A stretch of DNA of 64,000 bases from an unidentified bacterial endosymbiont (GCF_918320885.1 NZ_OU907312.1:1488465-1552464); one strand, 5' to 3'; positions 48,356 to 59,405 are shown, numbered from the stretch's first letter. Made by a program: numbers and translations. The notes: generated from the sequence alone by a model not told the origin.

Positions 48356-50119
48356 TTATGATAGTGGATCGACTTTTTTAGCGATGGCTAGCAATCGGAC
48401 ATACTCACTTCGTTCCTCCTGACTTAACTGCGCTTGGCGATCTTTAGCAATCAACTGATCCATGCGCTGCTCAATTAATTGGGTATAAACATGGTAAAGC
48501 ATATCAATAAAAGTCTCAGCAATATGCTCATGATCAATCATGTGGTCCCAAATAGCCAACGTTTCAAGCTGTCTGAACACCCGATGCGACTGCCAGTAGC
48601 CCAGCAGCTGCCCCGTTGTCACCTCAGAATGGGCCCTGCAGTAGGGGAGCAGAGCCTTAAACAGGGATAACCCCGGTAATTGGACACTGAGTGCCGTGCT
48701 AATTGTCTCGGGCACTTGCTGGGCTAACTGGGGATTCTGAACCAGTAGTGCTACCAGCAGCCGCATCGGGGTCCGTTTCAGCCGTGGCGGTTGATACTGA
48801 AGAGCAGACGGCGGTGACTGTTTTGGTAACAGCCGTTCTAGTTGTCGCTCATCCAACAGCCCTAGTTTGCTCCCTAACTGCTCCCGCAAGGACATTCGTA
48901 ATGCTTCTCCTGGAACGCGGTTCAGCAAAGGCAGTGCCCGGGCACTGAGTCGCGCACGACCATCCGGGGTACTCAAGTCAACCTGCTGCAACAGGCTGGA
49001 AAACAGAAAACTGGAGAGATCTTCTGCCTGCTGCAGACAAGCTTGAAAGGCTTCCACGCCCCGTTGTTGGATCAAACTATCCGGATCCTCCCCCTGAGGT
49101 AAGAACATAAACTTTAGCTGCACCCCATCCTGCAGCTGTGGTAAAGCGGTCTCTAGCGCCCGCCAAGCCGCTTCACGACCCGCGTTATCGCCATCATAAC
49201 AAAAAATTAATGTATCCGTGATGCGTAGTAGTTGCGCTATCTGTTCAGCAGTGGTCGCGGTGCCCAAGGAGGCGACGGCATGATTAATCCCAAATTGGGC
49301 CAGCGAGAGGAGATCCAGATACCCCTCTACGACCAGTATCTGCGGCGGATTAGGCTCTAGTTGTCGTAGTTCATAGAGACCATACACCGTGCGACTTTTA
49401 TGAAATAGTTGGGTCTCTGGCGAATTCAGGTATTTTGGAGTCCCTTGATCCAATACTCGCCCCCCAAAGGCAATGACCTGGCCGCGGGCATTACGAATGG
49501 GAAATAGCAACCGGTTACGGAAGCGATCATAACAGCGCCCCTGAGAATCTTCTACTAGCATTCCAGCGCTACTTAATAGCTGGCGATCAGCAGCCTTACC
49601 ACCAAAACGTCGACTGATTCGCTCCCACCCTGAATCAGCAAACCCCAACCTGAACCGTTGTATCACGGCTGCTGTTAAGCCTCGTCTCTGTAAATAATCA
49701 CGGACCGGCTGACCTGAAGGCTGAGCCAGCGCCTCTTGGTAGTAGACCGCCAGTTGCTCTAGCAGCTGATAGAGCTGTTGACGTGCTGGCTGTCGGTTTT
49801 CAAGGTGTGCCGCCGTTGTTTCCCTGGGGACGGTTAAACCCGCTCGTAATGCCAACTCTTCCACGGCTTCAGGGAAAGAGAGTTTATCCAACGCCATCAA
49901 AAAGCCGAGGGCGTTGCCGTTGGCACCGCACCCAAAACAGTGATAAAACTGCTTGTCACCACTCACGGTAAACGACGCACTTTTCTCCGTATGGAATGGA
50001 CAGCGCGCGTAATAGTCCTTACCCTGTTTTTTTAGCTTGACCCGGGCATCCACGACCTCAACGAGATCAGTTTGCGATAATAGTTGATCAATGAACCCAC
50101 GAGGGATCTGGCCAGCCAT
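48356..50119 (-). CDS. dnaG: DNA primase DnaG
   Basis: Synthesises RNA primers for replication. The 587-residue protein (581 in E. coli) has an N-terminal zinc-binding domain (CPFHTEKSASFTVSGDKQFY, HCFGCG), an RNA polymerase core with Toprim residues (ILVVEGYLDLLSLAQFG, FCYDGDNAGREAAWRALE) and a C-terminal DnaB-binding domain, which is the least conserved part. Lies between rpsU and rpoD in the macromolecular synthesis operon. Confidence 0.97.
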   Translation of the reverse strand: MAGQIPRGFIDQLLSQTDLVEVVDARVKLKKQGKDYYARCPFHTEKSASFTVSGDKQFYHCFGCGANGNALGFLMALDKLSFPEAVEELALRAGLTVPRETTAAHLENRQPARQQLYQLLEQLAVYYQEALAQPSGQPVRDYLQRRGLTAAVIQRFRLGFADSGWERISRRFGGKAADRQLLSSAGMLVEDSQGRCYDRFRNRLLFPIRNARGQVIAFGGRVLDQGTPKYLNSPETQLFHKSRTVYGLYELRQLEPNPPQILVVEGYLDLLSLAQFGINHAVASLGTATTAEQIAQLLRITDTLIFCYDGDNAGREAAWRALETALPQLQDGVQLKFMFLPQGEDPDSLIQQRGVEAFQACLQQAEDLSSFLFSSLLQQVDLSTPDGRARLSARALPLLNRVPGEALRMSLREQLGSKLGLLDERQLERLLPKQSPPSALQYQPPRLKRTPMRLLVALLVQNPQLAQQVPETISTALSVQLPGLSLFKALLPYCRAHSEVTTGQLLGYWQSHRVFRQLETLAIWDHMIDHEHIAETFIDMLYHVYTQLIEQRMDQLIAKDRQAQLSQEERSEYVRLLAIAKKVDPLS

Positions 50120-50253
50120 GTCACCTCATACTGTTTGCCTACGGTTAGCAGACCATTGGATAACGGCACGCCGCCGATCACAAGCCTTTTACAGGGAGAA
50201 CTTACCTTGTTTTGTCTGGTCTAGGAGTGCTTGAACCTTAACGCTCTGCGGGA

Positions 50254-50472
<219 letters not shown>

Positions 50473-50542
50473 TTAACCTCATTTAAGAGCCTAACGCGTT
50501 AAATTGCTAACACGCAGTTTGAGTGCTCAATTTAAAGATCTC

Positions 50543-50572
50543 ATTTTAGCGCAGCACTGCTGCGTTTGTAAA
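50543..50572 (-). promoter_or_regulatory. Sigma-70 promoter of rpsU operon with palindromic spacer
   Basis: On the minus strand TTTACA (50567-50572), an 18-nt spacer and TAAAAT (50543-50548), each 5 of 6 to consensus. The spacer contains the palindrome CGCAGCAGTGCTGCG, and the leader downstream has TAACGCGTTA and the inverted pair TTGAG/CTCAA, which may be operator or processing sites. Confidence 0.65.
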
Positions 50573-50592
50573 GGAACGACCAAAGGCTGGAT

Positions 50593-50727
50593 TCACGCAA
50601 TAAGCGCAACACGGCGTCCAGTATAAACTTCTATTGGTGTTAAGCCCTTAAGAACTTTTCTTGGAGTCATATTAAGCCGTAATTCCATATCTCTAACGGC
50701 CTGTTTATCCAGTGAGCCCATTCGCAT
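50593..50727 (-). pseudogene. IS30-type transposase C-terminal remnant
   Basis: The minus strand reads MRMGSLDKQAVRDMELRLN then MTPRKVLKGLTPIEVYTGRR and VALIA before a stop. The pattern LNxxPRKxLxxxTPxEVF is the conserved C-terminal end of IS30-like transposases. Only about 44 codons remain. It abuts the truncated start of the Sel1 gene. Confidence 0.6.
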
Positions 50728-50737
50728 TTTTTTAGGC

Positions 50738-51745
50738 CAGCAGCGGCAGAAAAAGGTTTTTCTTGCGCTCAATACAACCTTGGAGTGATGTATGAAAATG
50801 GCGATGGGGTTACAAAAGATAATCTAGCGGCTGCGATGTGGTATGGAAAAGCAGCAGAGCAGGGCTATGCTCCGGCACAAGGCCGCCTCGGATTTATGTA
50901 TGCTACTGGTCAAGGTACACCAAAGGATTACACTGTAGCTATCGAGTGGCTGCAAAAAGCAGCAGAACAGGGCTACGCGCTAGCGCAGTATAATCTTGGA
51001 CTTATGTACGACGGTGGCCTAGGGGTGCCAAAAGATTATAAAATGGCTACCCAGTGGTTCCGTCAAGCAGCTGAGCAGGGCCATGCAACAGCACAATGTA
51101 ATCTCGGGATCATGTATACAACTGGTCAAGGGGTCCCAAAGGATTACACAGTGGCTATCGAGTGGCTGCAAAAAGCAGCACAACAGGACTGCGCGCCAGC
51201 GCAGTACAATCTTGGAGTGATGCACGAAGGATGGTCAAGGGGTGCCGAAAGATTATAAAGCGGCTACCCAGTGGTTTCATAAAGCAGCGGAGCAGGGTTA
51301 TGCTCCGGCACAAGGTCTCCTCGGATTTATGTATACCACTGGTCAAGGTGTACCCAAGGATTACACAGTGGCTATCGAGTGGTTTCAAAAAGCAGCACAA
51401 CAGGGCGACGCGCCAGCACAAAATAATCTTGGAGCTGTTTACGACGGTGGCCTAGGGGTGCCAAAAGATTATAAACTGGCTACCCAATGGTTTCGTAAAG
51501 CAGCGGAGCAGGGCTACGCATCGGCACAATACAATCTCGGGATCATGTATGAAACTGGCCGAGGGGTGTCAAAAAGTGATGCAACAGCAGTCTATTGGTA
51601 CTTGGAAGCCTCTACTCATGGTGATGAGGGTGCGAAAAAACGCCTGGAGGCGCTGCGTCTATCTAAACGTTGGGATGGTAAAAAACCACTGACAAAACAG
51701 GTTGATCTGCCCTTGAATGCGTGCACACCTTGTTTTCAAAGGTAA
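50738..51745 (+). pseudogene. Sel1-repeat protein gene, 5'-truncated and frameshifted
   Basis: About nine Sel1-like (TPR-type) repeats of 36 residues, such as AEQGYALAQYNLGLMYDGGL with GVPKDYKMATQWFRQA. Repeats already begin before the first ATG (AAAEKGFSCAQYNLGVMYEN from about 50741), and no signal peptide or start remains, so the 5' end is gone. An extra base near 51231 shifts the frame: 50785-51258 is open in one frame and 51242-51745 in the next, ending PLNACTPCFQR. Sel1 proteins act in protein-protein contacts and several are effectors in Legionella-type pathogens. Low purifying selection is implied. Flanked on both sides by IS30-type transposase pieces. Confidence 0.85.
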
Positions 51746-51891
51746 AGAATGAGGACAGCATGGCAAGCAAGACAACAGTATACGCCTGATCTCGAATGAT
51801 CTTTTAGTTCACGTAAAACCAAACGATGATCTACAGCGATCTCCTGAGAGAGGTTGTGTTGTGAAAATCCTTTGCGGTCAAGCGCTGCAAT
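51746..51891 (-). pseudogene. IS30-type transposase N-terminal remnant
   Basis: Minus-strand reading IAALDRKGFSQHNLSQEIAV then DHRLVLRELKDHSRSGVYCC matches the N-terminal helix-turn-helix of IS30-like transposases (consensus KxGxSQxxIAxxLGVxxSTxxREL). It is in the same orientation as the C-terminal piece at 50593-50727. The rest of the spacer to tsaD (51892-52100) has nothing I recognise. Confidence 0.6.
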
Positions 51892-52100
51892 CTGCTATCT
51901 TTGCCCCCTGAGTACAGAGTCATGGGTGTTCGTTTTGACGCTTTATGACAGGCGCCTATTGCAGAGCGTAAGCACTGCGAAATGCAGTGATCGTTGGCTC
52001 ACTTCTCAATCAATAGCTTATTGCACTGATTGGGTTCATCCAGCAGTGGCTGGGCTAGACCGTGCTGATTGGCCATCATGAACTGCTCTCTGGAGGATCT

Positions 52101-53183
52101 GTGGAGGATAGTGCCCTATACCTAGGGGCTAGCGCTGCTGAACAGCACCCAAGCCTGTGCGTGCTCGGCCTTGAGACCTCTTGTGATGATACCGGGATTG
52201 CGATCTATGATACCCAGCGTGGCCTACTGAGCAACCTGATAGCTAGCCAAGCAGCCATACATGCTGATTATGGAGGCGTCGTTCCTGAGTTAGCTTCTCG
52301 TGATCATAGCCGTCAGGTTCTCCCCTTGATCCAAGCGGCCCTACAAGCAGCGGGCTGCAGCGCTGCTGCTCTCCATGGGATTGCCTATACCGCTGGCCCA
52401 GGACTGGCTGGCGCTCTCCTCGTGGGCGCTAGTATTGCAACAGCCTTGGCCTTTGCTTGGCAGCTGCCGCTCCTCTCGATACACCATCTAGAGGGCCATC
52501 TACTGGCCCCAATGTTGGAGTCTCCCGCTCCAGAATTTCCCTTTTTAGCCTTGCTGGTCTCCGGGGGGCATACTCAATTGGTACAGGTGACCCAGCTTGG
52601 CGTTTATCAACTACTCGGTGAATCACTGGATGATGCCGCGGGAGAGGCCTTCGACAAAACGGCTCAATTACTGGGATTAGGTTATCCGGGTGGAGCGCAA
52701 CTGGCGCAACTCGCCTTACAAGGGCGGCCCCACCGTTTTCAGTTGCCACGACCGATGACCGACCGTCCGGGACTCGATTTCAGCTTTTCTGGCTTAAAAA
52801 CTGCCGTAGCGACCACTATCCGCACCGCCGACAACTCACAGCAGACTCGTGCCGATATTGCACAGGCGTTTCAAAGTGCCGTGGTCGAGACCTTAGTGAT
52901 TAAATGCCGGCGGGCACTAGAGCAGTGTGGACTCAATCGCTTAGTGGTCTCAGGTGGTGTCAGCGCCAATCAAGCCTTACGTGAGCAGCTCGCACACTTA
53001 ATGCAACAACGTGGCGGCCAGGTTTTTTATCCCCGACTCGATCTGTGTACTGATAATGGCGCCATGATCGCCTACGCGGGTGCCGTACGTTTACGGGCTC
53101 AAAAACCTTCACCCGCAGCGATGGGCATCACAATCTATCCGCGCTGGCCATTAGCTGAGCAACATCCACCCGGCTATGAATGA
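52101..53183 (+). CDS. tsaD: tRNA N6-threonylcarbamoyladenosine synthase TsaD
   Basis: Transfers threonylcarbamoyl to A37 of ANN-reading tRNAs, with TsaB, TsaE and TsaC. The core begins [20 protein letters not shown] and contains the metal-binding [46 protein letters not shown] and FCTDNGAM-type [13 protein letters not shown]. The frame is open to a GTG at 52062; I chose the GTG at 52101 because GGAGG lies 4 nt upstream. That still leaves about 23 extra residues before the E. coli start, with no function I can name. It overlaps the ampG-like gene by 8 nt. Confidence 0.95.
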   Translation: MEDSALYLGASAAEQHPSLCVLGLETSCDDTGIAIYDTQRGLLSNLIASQAAIHADYGGVVPELASRDHSRQVLPLIQAALQAAGCSAAALHGIAYTAGPGLAGALLVGASIATALAFAWQLPLLSIHHLEGHLLAPMLESPAPEFPFLALLVSGGHTQLVQVTQLGVYQLLGESLDDAAGEAFDKTAQLLGLGYPGGAQLAQLALQGRPHRFQLPRPMTDRPGLDFSFSGLKTAVATTIRTADNSQQTRADIAQAFQSAVVETLVIKCRRALEQCGLNRLVVSGGVSANQALREQLAHLMQQRGGQVFYPRLDLCTDNGAMIAYAGAVRLRAQKPSPAAMGITIYPRWPLAEQHPPGYE

Positions 53184-54498
53184 CACCCCTTTACCCACTC
53201 CGCTCACTACCCCACAATTATTGACTCTCAGCTTATTTGGTCTGATGAGTGGCTTTACCCTGATGCTGACTGGTAGTACCCTCAACTTCTGGTTGTGCCA
53301 AGAAGCTGTCAGCTTACCCGTTATCGGGGCCTTCTCCTTGGTACTACTCCCTTATTCAATTAATTTTTTGTACGCTCCCCTTTTTGATACCTGTGCACTG
53401 GGCAGGTTGGGTCACCGCTTAGGGCCACGCATGGCTTGGATAGGTTTAACCCAGTTGTTATTAATTACTTCAGTTATGTTACTAAGCCTGTTAACCCCCG
53501 CCAGCAATCTACCGCTATTTGCTGGGGTTAGTTTTCTGGTAGCCTGGTTCAGTGCTGCGCAAGATACCATACTAGGAGCATTAAAAACTGAGCTGCTCGA
53601 CTCATCGGCTCAAGGCCCGGCAGCCGGGATCTATATTTTTGGCTACCGTATCGGGATGGTCTTATCAGGCTCTGGGGCTATTTATCTTTCAAAAACCTTG
53701 AGCTGGCACTCGATTTATCAAGGGTGTGCCTGGGTTATCCTGCTGCTGGCTGCCCTTTTTTGGGCAGCACTGGGTTGGTTATCCCCGGCACGGGGATCCA
53801 ACCAGCGGACCAGCCGGGAACCTAGCCCCCGTATCGCAGAGGCCGATCCCCCCATGACGCTACGACAGCATGTTGATCAGTTTATCCACGCTGTTTTACA
53901 ACCGGTCGGCTCTACCACCACCATCGGGCTGATCTTGCTATTCTTAGTGCTTTATCGGTTGCCGGATAATTTTATTGGCACGATGATCAACCCTTTTTTA
54001 CTGACTCACGGCTATGGTGCCTTGGAGATCGCCAGCGTCGGCAAATTTTTTGGGATCAGTGCGGCTATTGTAGGAGGATTCATCGCTAGCTGGATTATGA
54101 AAAAAAAGAGTCTGCTGATCTGCTTATTACTGTTTGGGGGGCTCCATGCCTTCGCCCACTGTCTGTTTATTGTTCACATCGTTTATAGTAAACAGCTGCT
54201 GCTCCTGTTTATCACTATTGGCTTTGAAAGCCTCACCGGCGGCATGGTGATGGCCGCTTATATTGCTTTTATCGCTTCCCTCTGTAAGGGGCAATTTCGG
54301 GCAACGCAATACGCTTTTTTCACGTCGATGATGGGCTTATCTCGGGCGATCTTGCCAGCCCTGTCGGGTTATCTAGTGCAGCAGTTCGGCTGGTCTGCTT
54401 TCTTTGCCGGAATGACCCTGCTGACGCTGCCTTCGTTGCTGTTGCTGTGCGCTATCACCGCTACATTACAAAAGAGCAGTGGCCTACAGGAACGGTGA
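53176..54498 (+). CDS. AmpG-like muropeptide permease (MFS)
   Basis: 440-residue major-facilitator protein with about 12 hydrophobic segments. The C-terminal half has [20 protein letters not shown], then [20 protein letters not shown] and a final [15 protein letters not shown], the pattern of AmpG permeases that import anhydromuropeptides for recycling. An Asp in [17 protein letters not shown] matches the AmpG N-terminal motif. It overlaps tsaD and occupies the place plsY has in E. coli. Substrate is inferred. It could supply the cell with wall fragments freed by periplasmic hydrolases. Confidence 0.82.
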   Translation: MNDTPLPTPLTTPQLLTLSLFGLMSGFTLMLTGSTLNFWLCQEAVSLPVIGAFSLVLLPYSINFLYAPLFDTCALGRLGHRLGPRMAWIGLTQLLLITSVMLLSLLTPASNLPLFAGVSFLVAWFSAAQDTILGALKTELLDSSAQGPAAGIYIFGYRIGMVLSGSGAIYLSKTLSWHSIYQGCAWVILLLAALFWAALGWLSPARGSNQRTSREPSPRIAEADPPMTLRQHVDQFIHAVLQPVGSTTTIGLILLFLVLYRLPDNFIGTMINPFLLTHGYGALEIASVGKFFGISAAIVGGFIASWIMKKKSLLICLLLFGGLHAFAHCLFIVHIVYSKQLLLLFITIGFESLTGGMVMAAYIAFIASLCKGQFRATQYAFFTSMMGLSRAILPALSGYLVQQFGWSAFFAGMTLLTLPSLLLLCAITATLQKSSGLQER

Positions 54499-54646
54499 TT
54501 GCTCGTGTTCATCCGTTCCTGAAAAATTTATCCCCGCACCTGCTAACAGGATTGATCGCCGGCTTCTCATCATCAAAGCCTGCAAACCGTGCCTGATCAA
54601 TTATAATAACCCACCAAGCCCTATGAACGAGGATAGCCGGTAGACG

Positions 54647-55015
54647 ATGGATAGCATCTTGATTAACCAATTAAAGGTACTGACAACGATTGGCTTCTAT
54701 CCTTGGGAGCAGGCGATTCGTCAGCCATTGCTGCTGGATCTACAACTGGGGTGTGATCTCCACCAAGCCGCCTTACAAGATGATCTCACCCAGAGTGTCA
54801 ACTATGATGCCGTGGCAGCTTCTGTGACCAGCTATCTACAACAGAACCGTTTCTTGTTGATTGAGCGGGTGGCTGAAGAGGTAGCTGAACGGCTACTCCA
54901 GCAATTTCCTCTAGCCTGGGTGAAGATTACCGTCACTAAACCCCGTGCACTCGCCGATGCCCAAAGTGTGGGGGTGACCATTGAACGGAGCCACACGCCA
55001 TGCAGTTCGTACTAA
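54647..55015 (+). CDS. folB: Dihydroneopterin aldolase FolB
   Basis: Folate pathway enzyme cleaving dihydroneopterin to 6-hydroxymethyl-dihydropterin. The 122-residue protein has the T-fold features LKVLTTIGFYPWEQAIRQPL, VNYDAVAASV, the catalytic-Glu region LIERVAEEVAERLLQQFP and the catalytic Lys in VKITVTKPRAL. It matches E. coli FolB along its length. It lies 40 nt before uppP, the ancestral order. Confidence 0.95.
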   Translation: MDSILINQLKVLTTIGFYPWEQAIRQPLLLDLQLGCDLHQAALQDDLTQSVNYDAVAASVTSYLQQNRFLLIERVAEEVAERLLQQFPLAWVKITVTKPRALADAQSVGVTIERSHTPCSSY

Positions 55016-55055
55016 GATCATCGGCTAGGGTTAGCTTTTTCAAGGGGAGCGGGCC

Positions 55056-55868
55056 ATGAGTGAACCCTCCCTGCTCACAGCACTGCTATTAGGCGCTATT
55101 GAAGGCTTGACCGAATTTTTTCCGATCTCTTCCAGCTGCCATTTGATCTTGGCGGGCCATCTGCTTGGATTTCAGGGCCCTTTAGCCGCCCTCTTTAATG
55201 TGGTAGTCCAACTAGGGGCTATCCTCGCCATCACCATCCACTTTTGGCCCCGTATTCTCCAGCTGATACCACGCGACTGGCCAGCGATTATTCCGCGATC
55301 AGGGCAGCTGCATGGCTTGCATTTGCTGCTGGGGATCGCTCCCACTGCACTGGTCGGCGGCTGTTTTTACCAGCCGATTAAGCTGCTGTTTACACCAGAA
55401 ACTGTGCTCTATGGATTGCTGGCGGGCTCACTCCTGCTGATCTCAGCCGAGTGGCTACCGATTAAAAAAAGTATCCAACCGTTATCGATGCTCCGCTATC
55501 GACAAGCCTTAGCCATTGGCTGTTTCCAATGCTTGGCTTTATGGCCTGGCTTCTCTCGATCAGGCGCCACCATTGCAGGGGCGATGCTAGTCGGTCTAGA
55601 GCGGAGCGTGGCGATTGAGTTCTCTTTCCTACTGGCTGTCCCGATGATGATCGGTGCCAGTGGCCTCGATCTGTTCAAGCAGTGGCCGGGGCTGCAACCT
55701 CAGCAGATCCCCCTGTTAGTTGCTGGGTTGTGTAGCGCCTGTCTACTCTCCTGCTTAACCATCCGTCTGGCCTTACGCTTACTACAACGCGTGACGCTGC
55801 TGCCCTTTGCTTGGTACCGTTTACTGCTGGCAGCGCTCCTCTATGGCCTGCTCTATTCAGGGCACTAA
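55056..55868 (+). CDS. uppP: Undecaprenyl-diphosphatase UppP (BacA)
   Basis: Membrane phosphatase recycling the C55 carrier made by UppS. The 270-residue protein (273 in E. coli) has two family signatures: LGAIEGLTEFFPISSSCHLI near the N-terminus, with the catalytic Glu and Ser, and WPGFSRSGATIAGAMLVGL in the middle, with the catalytic Arg. The usual SSTGH is SSSCH here, a small change of unknown effect. About eight hydrophobic helices. Convergent with pssA. Confidence 0.95.
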   Translation: MSEPSLLTALLLGAIEGLTEFFPISSSCHLILAGHLLGFQGPLAALFNVVVQLGAILAITIHFWPRILQLIPRDWPAIIPRSGQLHGLHLLLGIAPTALVGGCFYQPIKLLFTPETVLYGLLAGSLLLISAEWLPIKKSIQPLSMLRYRQALAIGCFQCLALWPGFSRSGATIAGAMLVGLERSVAIEFSFLLAVPMMIGASGLDLFKQWPGLQPQQIPLLVAGLCSACLLSCLTIRLALRLLQRVTLLPFAWYRLLLAALLYGLLYSGH

Positions 55869-55941
55869 AAACATCTAGCACAATTTTTTCAGGTACAGGC
55901 TGACAGTTTCCTGTGATGACGAATGCCCCATTGATAGCGAT

Positions 55942-56754
55942 TTAAGGCTCATCAGACTCTTTGGCAGCAGCAGCCTCTTCATCGATTTCACCCTCATAAA
56001 AACGTTCATCGGCATCTCCCACCACATGTTCCATGGTCATCTTGCGCGTGGTACGATAGGTGATGATCGGACCCGATAAGGCATAGCTGGCAAAGCCTGC
56101 CAACAGGACCAGTGGAGGGCTTAATGAGACGATGACAAACAGCATAACTACCAATAACACCATCAAAAAAGAGACATGATGCCGCCACTCTAAATCTTTA
56201 AAACTGCGGTAGCGAAAATTGGAGACCATGAATAGGCCCAGTAGCACAGTCACCACCGCGGTCAACACTGAGCAGTGTGTCGGATCAATCTGATAATTCT
56301 GGCCAGTCCAGATCATCCCAGCCAGGGTGGCAGCCGCTGCAGGACAGCATAACCCTTGAAAATAGCGTTTATCGTCAGCATCAAGTTGTAGATTAAACCG
56401 TGCCAGCCGTAACGCTGTCCCGGCAGCATAGATAAAAGCGACTAACCATCCCAGTTTCCCTAAACCAGAGAGCGTCCATTGATAGGCAACCAATGCCGGC
56501 GCAATCCCAAAGGAGACCATATCGGATAAGCTATCATACTGTGCGCCAAAGGCACTCTGGGCATTCATTAAACGGGCCACGCGGCCATCTAAACCATCCC
56601 AGACCATGGCAACAAAAATAGCCACAGCAGCAGCCTCAAAGTGTTGGTTCATGGCGGCAATCACCGCATAAAAACCAGAGAACAGACTGGCGGTTGTTAA
56701 TAAATTAGGCAGCAGGTAAATCCCGCGGCTTCTGACTGGTATGAAGGGCTGCAT
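55942..56754 (-). CDS. CDP-diacylglycerol-serine O-phosphatidyltransferase (CDP-OH type)
   Basis: Makes phosphatidylserine from CDP-diacylglycerol and serine. The 270-residue polytopic protein carries the CDP-alcohol phosphotransferase motif WDGLDGRVARLMNAQSAFGA then QYDSLSD, and starts IPVRSRGIYLLPNLLTTASL. E. coli uses an unrelated phospholipase-D-like PssA; this type is found in Pseudomonas and many other bacteria. A hydrophilic, acidic C-terminus (YEGEIDEEAAAAKESDEP) follows the last helix. It shares its strand with clpB but is 62 nt away. Confidence 0.9.
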   Translation of the reverse strand: MQPFIPVRSRGIYLLPNLLTTASLFSGFYAVIAAMNQHFEAAAVAIFVAMVWDGLDGRVARLMNAQSAFGAQYDSLSDMVSFGIAPALVAYQWTLSGLGKLGWLVAFIYAAGTALRLARFNLQLDADDKRYFQGLCCPAAAATLAGMIWTGQNYQIDPTHCSVLTAVVTVLLGLFMVSNFRYRSFKDLEWRHHVSFLMVLLVVMLFVIVSLSPPLVLLAGFASYALSGPIITYRTTRKMTMEHVVGDADERFYEGEIDEEAAAAKESDEP

Positions 56755-56816
56755 TGATCGGTTCTCTCTACTTTCTCTACTGTAGGGTTGATGGCACTGA
56801 CAGCGAACAGGATACC

Positions 56817-59405
56817 CTAAGCTTGGTGGATCTCAAGCTTGCCTGCTACCTGAGTCAGCAAAATCGGTTGGTCCGGGAGTAACTTGCCGGCCAAGATCTG
56901 CTGTGCCAAGGGGTTCTCAACACGCTGTTGCAATAAGCGTTTTAGGGGTCGGGCACCGTACCGAGCATCAAATCCTGCTGAGGCTAAATAGCTGATTAAA
57001 GCCTCGCTCGCTTCAATTTGATAGCCCTGAGTCGCCAAGCGTTGACAGAGCCGCTGCATCTGTAGCCGGGCAATCTGCTGCAGGTGTTCAGCCGCCAGCG
57101 GGTGAAACACCACTAGTTCATCAATCCGATTGATGAATTCGGGACGGAAATGGCTCGCCACCTCCTCTAACACAGCGCTTTTTATGGCCGAGAGCCGGCT
57201 CAGTGAGTCGGCGGTGCCGAGCTGTGCTTGGATCATCTCAGCACCTAAGTTAGAGGTCATTACCACCACGGTATTACGAAAATCGACTGTACGACCTTGT
57301 CCATCTGTCAAACGACCATCCTCTAAGATCTGCAGCAGAATATTAAAGACATCACTATGCGCCTTTTCCAATTCATCCAATAGAATGACGGCATAGGGGC
57401 GACGGCGGACTGCTTCGGTTAAATAGCCGCCCGCTTCATACCCCACATAGCCGGGTGGGGCCCCTATCAAGCGGGAGACCGAATGTTTCTCCATAAATTC
57501 TGACATGTCCAAACGCACCATAGCTTCATCACTATCAAATAGAAAATGAGCCAATCCCTTGCACAGCTCGGTTTTGCCTACACCCGTCGGTCCTAAAAAT
57601 AGAAAAGAGCCAATCGGGCGATTGGGATCGGAGAGTCCAGCACGACTGCGTCGAATGGCATTGGCGACTGCAGTGACTGCCTCAGCTTGACCAATAATGC
57701 GCTGATGCAGTACCTCCTCCATCCGTAGTAGTTTAGCCCGTTCCCCCTCCAGCATGCGGGCTACCGGAATGCCGGTCCAACGGGACAAGACTTCAGCAAT
57801 TTCCTGCTCAGTTACCCGATTCCGCAGCAGCTGCATCGGCGCCCCCTCTTCTTTAGTGGCCTCCACTAAACGTCTCTCGAGTTCGGGGATCCGTCCATAA
57901 TGCAACTCCGACATCCGTGCTAAATCACCCGCACGCCGGGCCTGCTCTAAAGCGGTACGCGCCTGCTCTAGCTCCGTTTTAATAGTTTGGGCACCTGATA
58001 ATCGCGCTTTTTCCGCTGTCCAAATCTCCTCTAGCTCAGAAAATTCACGCTCCTTTTGTTGTAGTGACTCATTGAGCTGCTGTAGTCGTTGACGACTGGC
58101 TTCATCCGTTTCCTTAGTCAGTGCTTGCTGCTCTAACTTCAGCTGAATAATCCGCCGCTCCAAGCGATCAAGCGCTTCTGGTTTGGAGTCTATCTGCATA
58201 CGGATACTGGAGGCGGCTTCATCAATTAAATCGATGGCTTTATCAGGCAATTGACGATCGCTGATATAACGCTGGGAGAGTGACGCGGCCGCTACAATCG
58301 CCGGATCGGTGATCTGCACATGATGGTGCAGCTCATAGCGCTCCTTTAAACCGCGTAAAATAGCCACGGTATCTTCCACCGACGGTTGAGCAACGTAAAC
58401 TTTTTGAAAACGGCGCTCCAGCGCTGGATCTTTTTCAATATATTGACGGTACTCCTGTAAAGTTGTTGCACCGACACAATGCAGCTCACCCCGTGCCAGG
58501 GCCGGTTTCAACATATTGCCCGCATCCATAGCCCCTTCAGTTTTACCAGCACCCACCACCGTGTGTAACTCATCAATAAACAGGATCACCCGTCCCGCCT
58601 CTTTAGAGAGCTCGCTTAACACCGCTTTTAAGCGCTCCTCAAACTCGCCTCGATACTTGGCACCAGCCACTAAGGCTCCCATATCTAGTGCGAGTACCCG
58701 TCGTCCTTTCAGCCCTTCAGGCACTTCGCCATTGATAATCCGTTGGGCTAATCCTTCGGCAATCGCGGTTTTACCAACCCCTGGCTCACCAATCAACACT
58801 GGATTATTTTTGGTACGGCGCTGCAAGACCTGAATGGTACGGCGGATCTCCTCATCACGCCCAATCACCGGATCGAGTTTGCCCTGCTCTGCCTGCGCAG
58901 TTAAGTCGACGGTATATTTTTGTAGTGCTTGTCGTTGCTCCTCGGCATTGGCCGATTGCACAGGAGCACCTCCACGGATCTGCTCAATAGCGGCGGTGAT
59001 GGCGGCGCTGGTTGCTCCACTCTTTTTCAGGAGATCTTGCAAGATCCCGCGCTCTTCCATAGCCGCCAAGACTAGTAGCTCAGAAGCTATAAATTGATCA
59101 CCGCGCTGCTGTGCCAACTTATCACAGAGGTTAAGTAGCCGTATCAGTGCTTGTGAGGGTTGTAAATCACCACCAACCCCCTGCACCTGCGGCAGCTGCT
59201 TCACTGCTTGTGCAACGGCCTGTTGCAGGGCCGATGCATCGACCCCGGCGGTCAGCAGGAGGGGATAAACGGTGCCCCCAGGTTGCTTGAGTAGGACTGA
59301 GAACAGATGTAATGGTTCAATAAACTGCTGTTCATTGCCTAGTGCTAGCGATTGTGCCTCTGCTAGCGCTGACTGAAATGAGGTGGTCAATCGATCAAAA
59401 CGCAT
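56817..59405 (-). CDS. clpB: ATP-dependent chaperone ClpB
   Basis: Hsp100 disaggregase working with DnaK. The ATG at 59405, with AGGAGG 4 nt upstream, gives 862 residues beginning [20 protein letters not shown], as in E. coli (857). The longer open frame to 59570 adds 55 residues unlike any ClpB. There is an N-domain (1-145), two AAA+ modules with Walker [15 protein letters not shown] and [14 protein letters not shown], Walker [11 protein letters not shown] and [11 protein letters not shown], and a middle coiled coil (about 410-525). A sigma-32-like promoter precedes it. In E. coli pgeF lies next to clpB; here 2.1 kb of foreign sequence separates them. Confidence 0.97.
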   Translation of the reverse strand: MRFDRLTTSFQSALAEAQSLALGNEQQFIEPLHLFSVLLKQPGGTVYPLLLTAGVDASALQQAVAQAVKQLPQVQGVGGDLQPSQALIRLLNLCDKLAQQRGDQFIASELLVLAAMEERGILQDLLKKSGATSAAITAAIEQIRGGAPVQSANAEEQRQALQKYTVDLTAQAEQGKLDPVIGRDEEIRRTIQVLQRRTKNNPVLIGEPGVGKTAIAEGLAQRIINGEVPEGLKGRRVLALDMGALVAGAKYRGEFEERLKAVLSELSKEAGRVILFIDELHTVVGAGKTEGAMDAGNMLKPALARGELHCVGATTLQEYRQYIEKDPALERRFQKVYVAQPSVEDTVAILRGLKERYELHHHVQITDPAIVAAASLSQRYISDRQLPDKAIDLIDEAASSIRMQIDSKPEALDRLERRIIQLKLEQQALTKETDEASRQRLQQLNESLQQKEREFSELEEIWTAEKARLSGAQTIKTELEQARTALEQARRAGDLARMSELHYGRIPELERRLVEATKEEGAPMQLLRNRVTEQEIAEVLSRWTGIPVARMLEGERAKLLRMEEVLHQRIIGQAEAVTAVANAIRRSRAGLSDPNRPIGSFLFLGPTGVGKTELCKGLAHFLFDSDEAMVRLDMSEFMEKHSVSRLIGAPPGYVGYEAGGYLTEAVRRRPYAVILLDELEKAHSDVFNILLQILEDGRLTDGQGRTVDFRNTVVVMTSNLGAEMIQAQLGTADSLSRLSAIKSAVLEEVASHFRPEFINRIDELVVFHPLAAEHLQQIARLQMQRLCQRLATQGYQIEASEALISYLASAGFDARYGARPLKRLLQQRVENPLAQQILAGKLLPDQPILLTQVAGKLEIHQA

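Noticed and set aside
58834-59097. Plus-strand frames opposite clpB, mutS, rluD and other GC-rich genes
   Set aside because: They lie antisense to well-supported genes and have no homology-like features.
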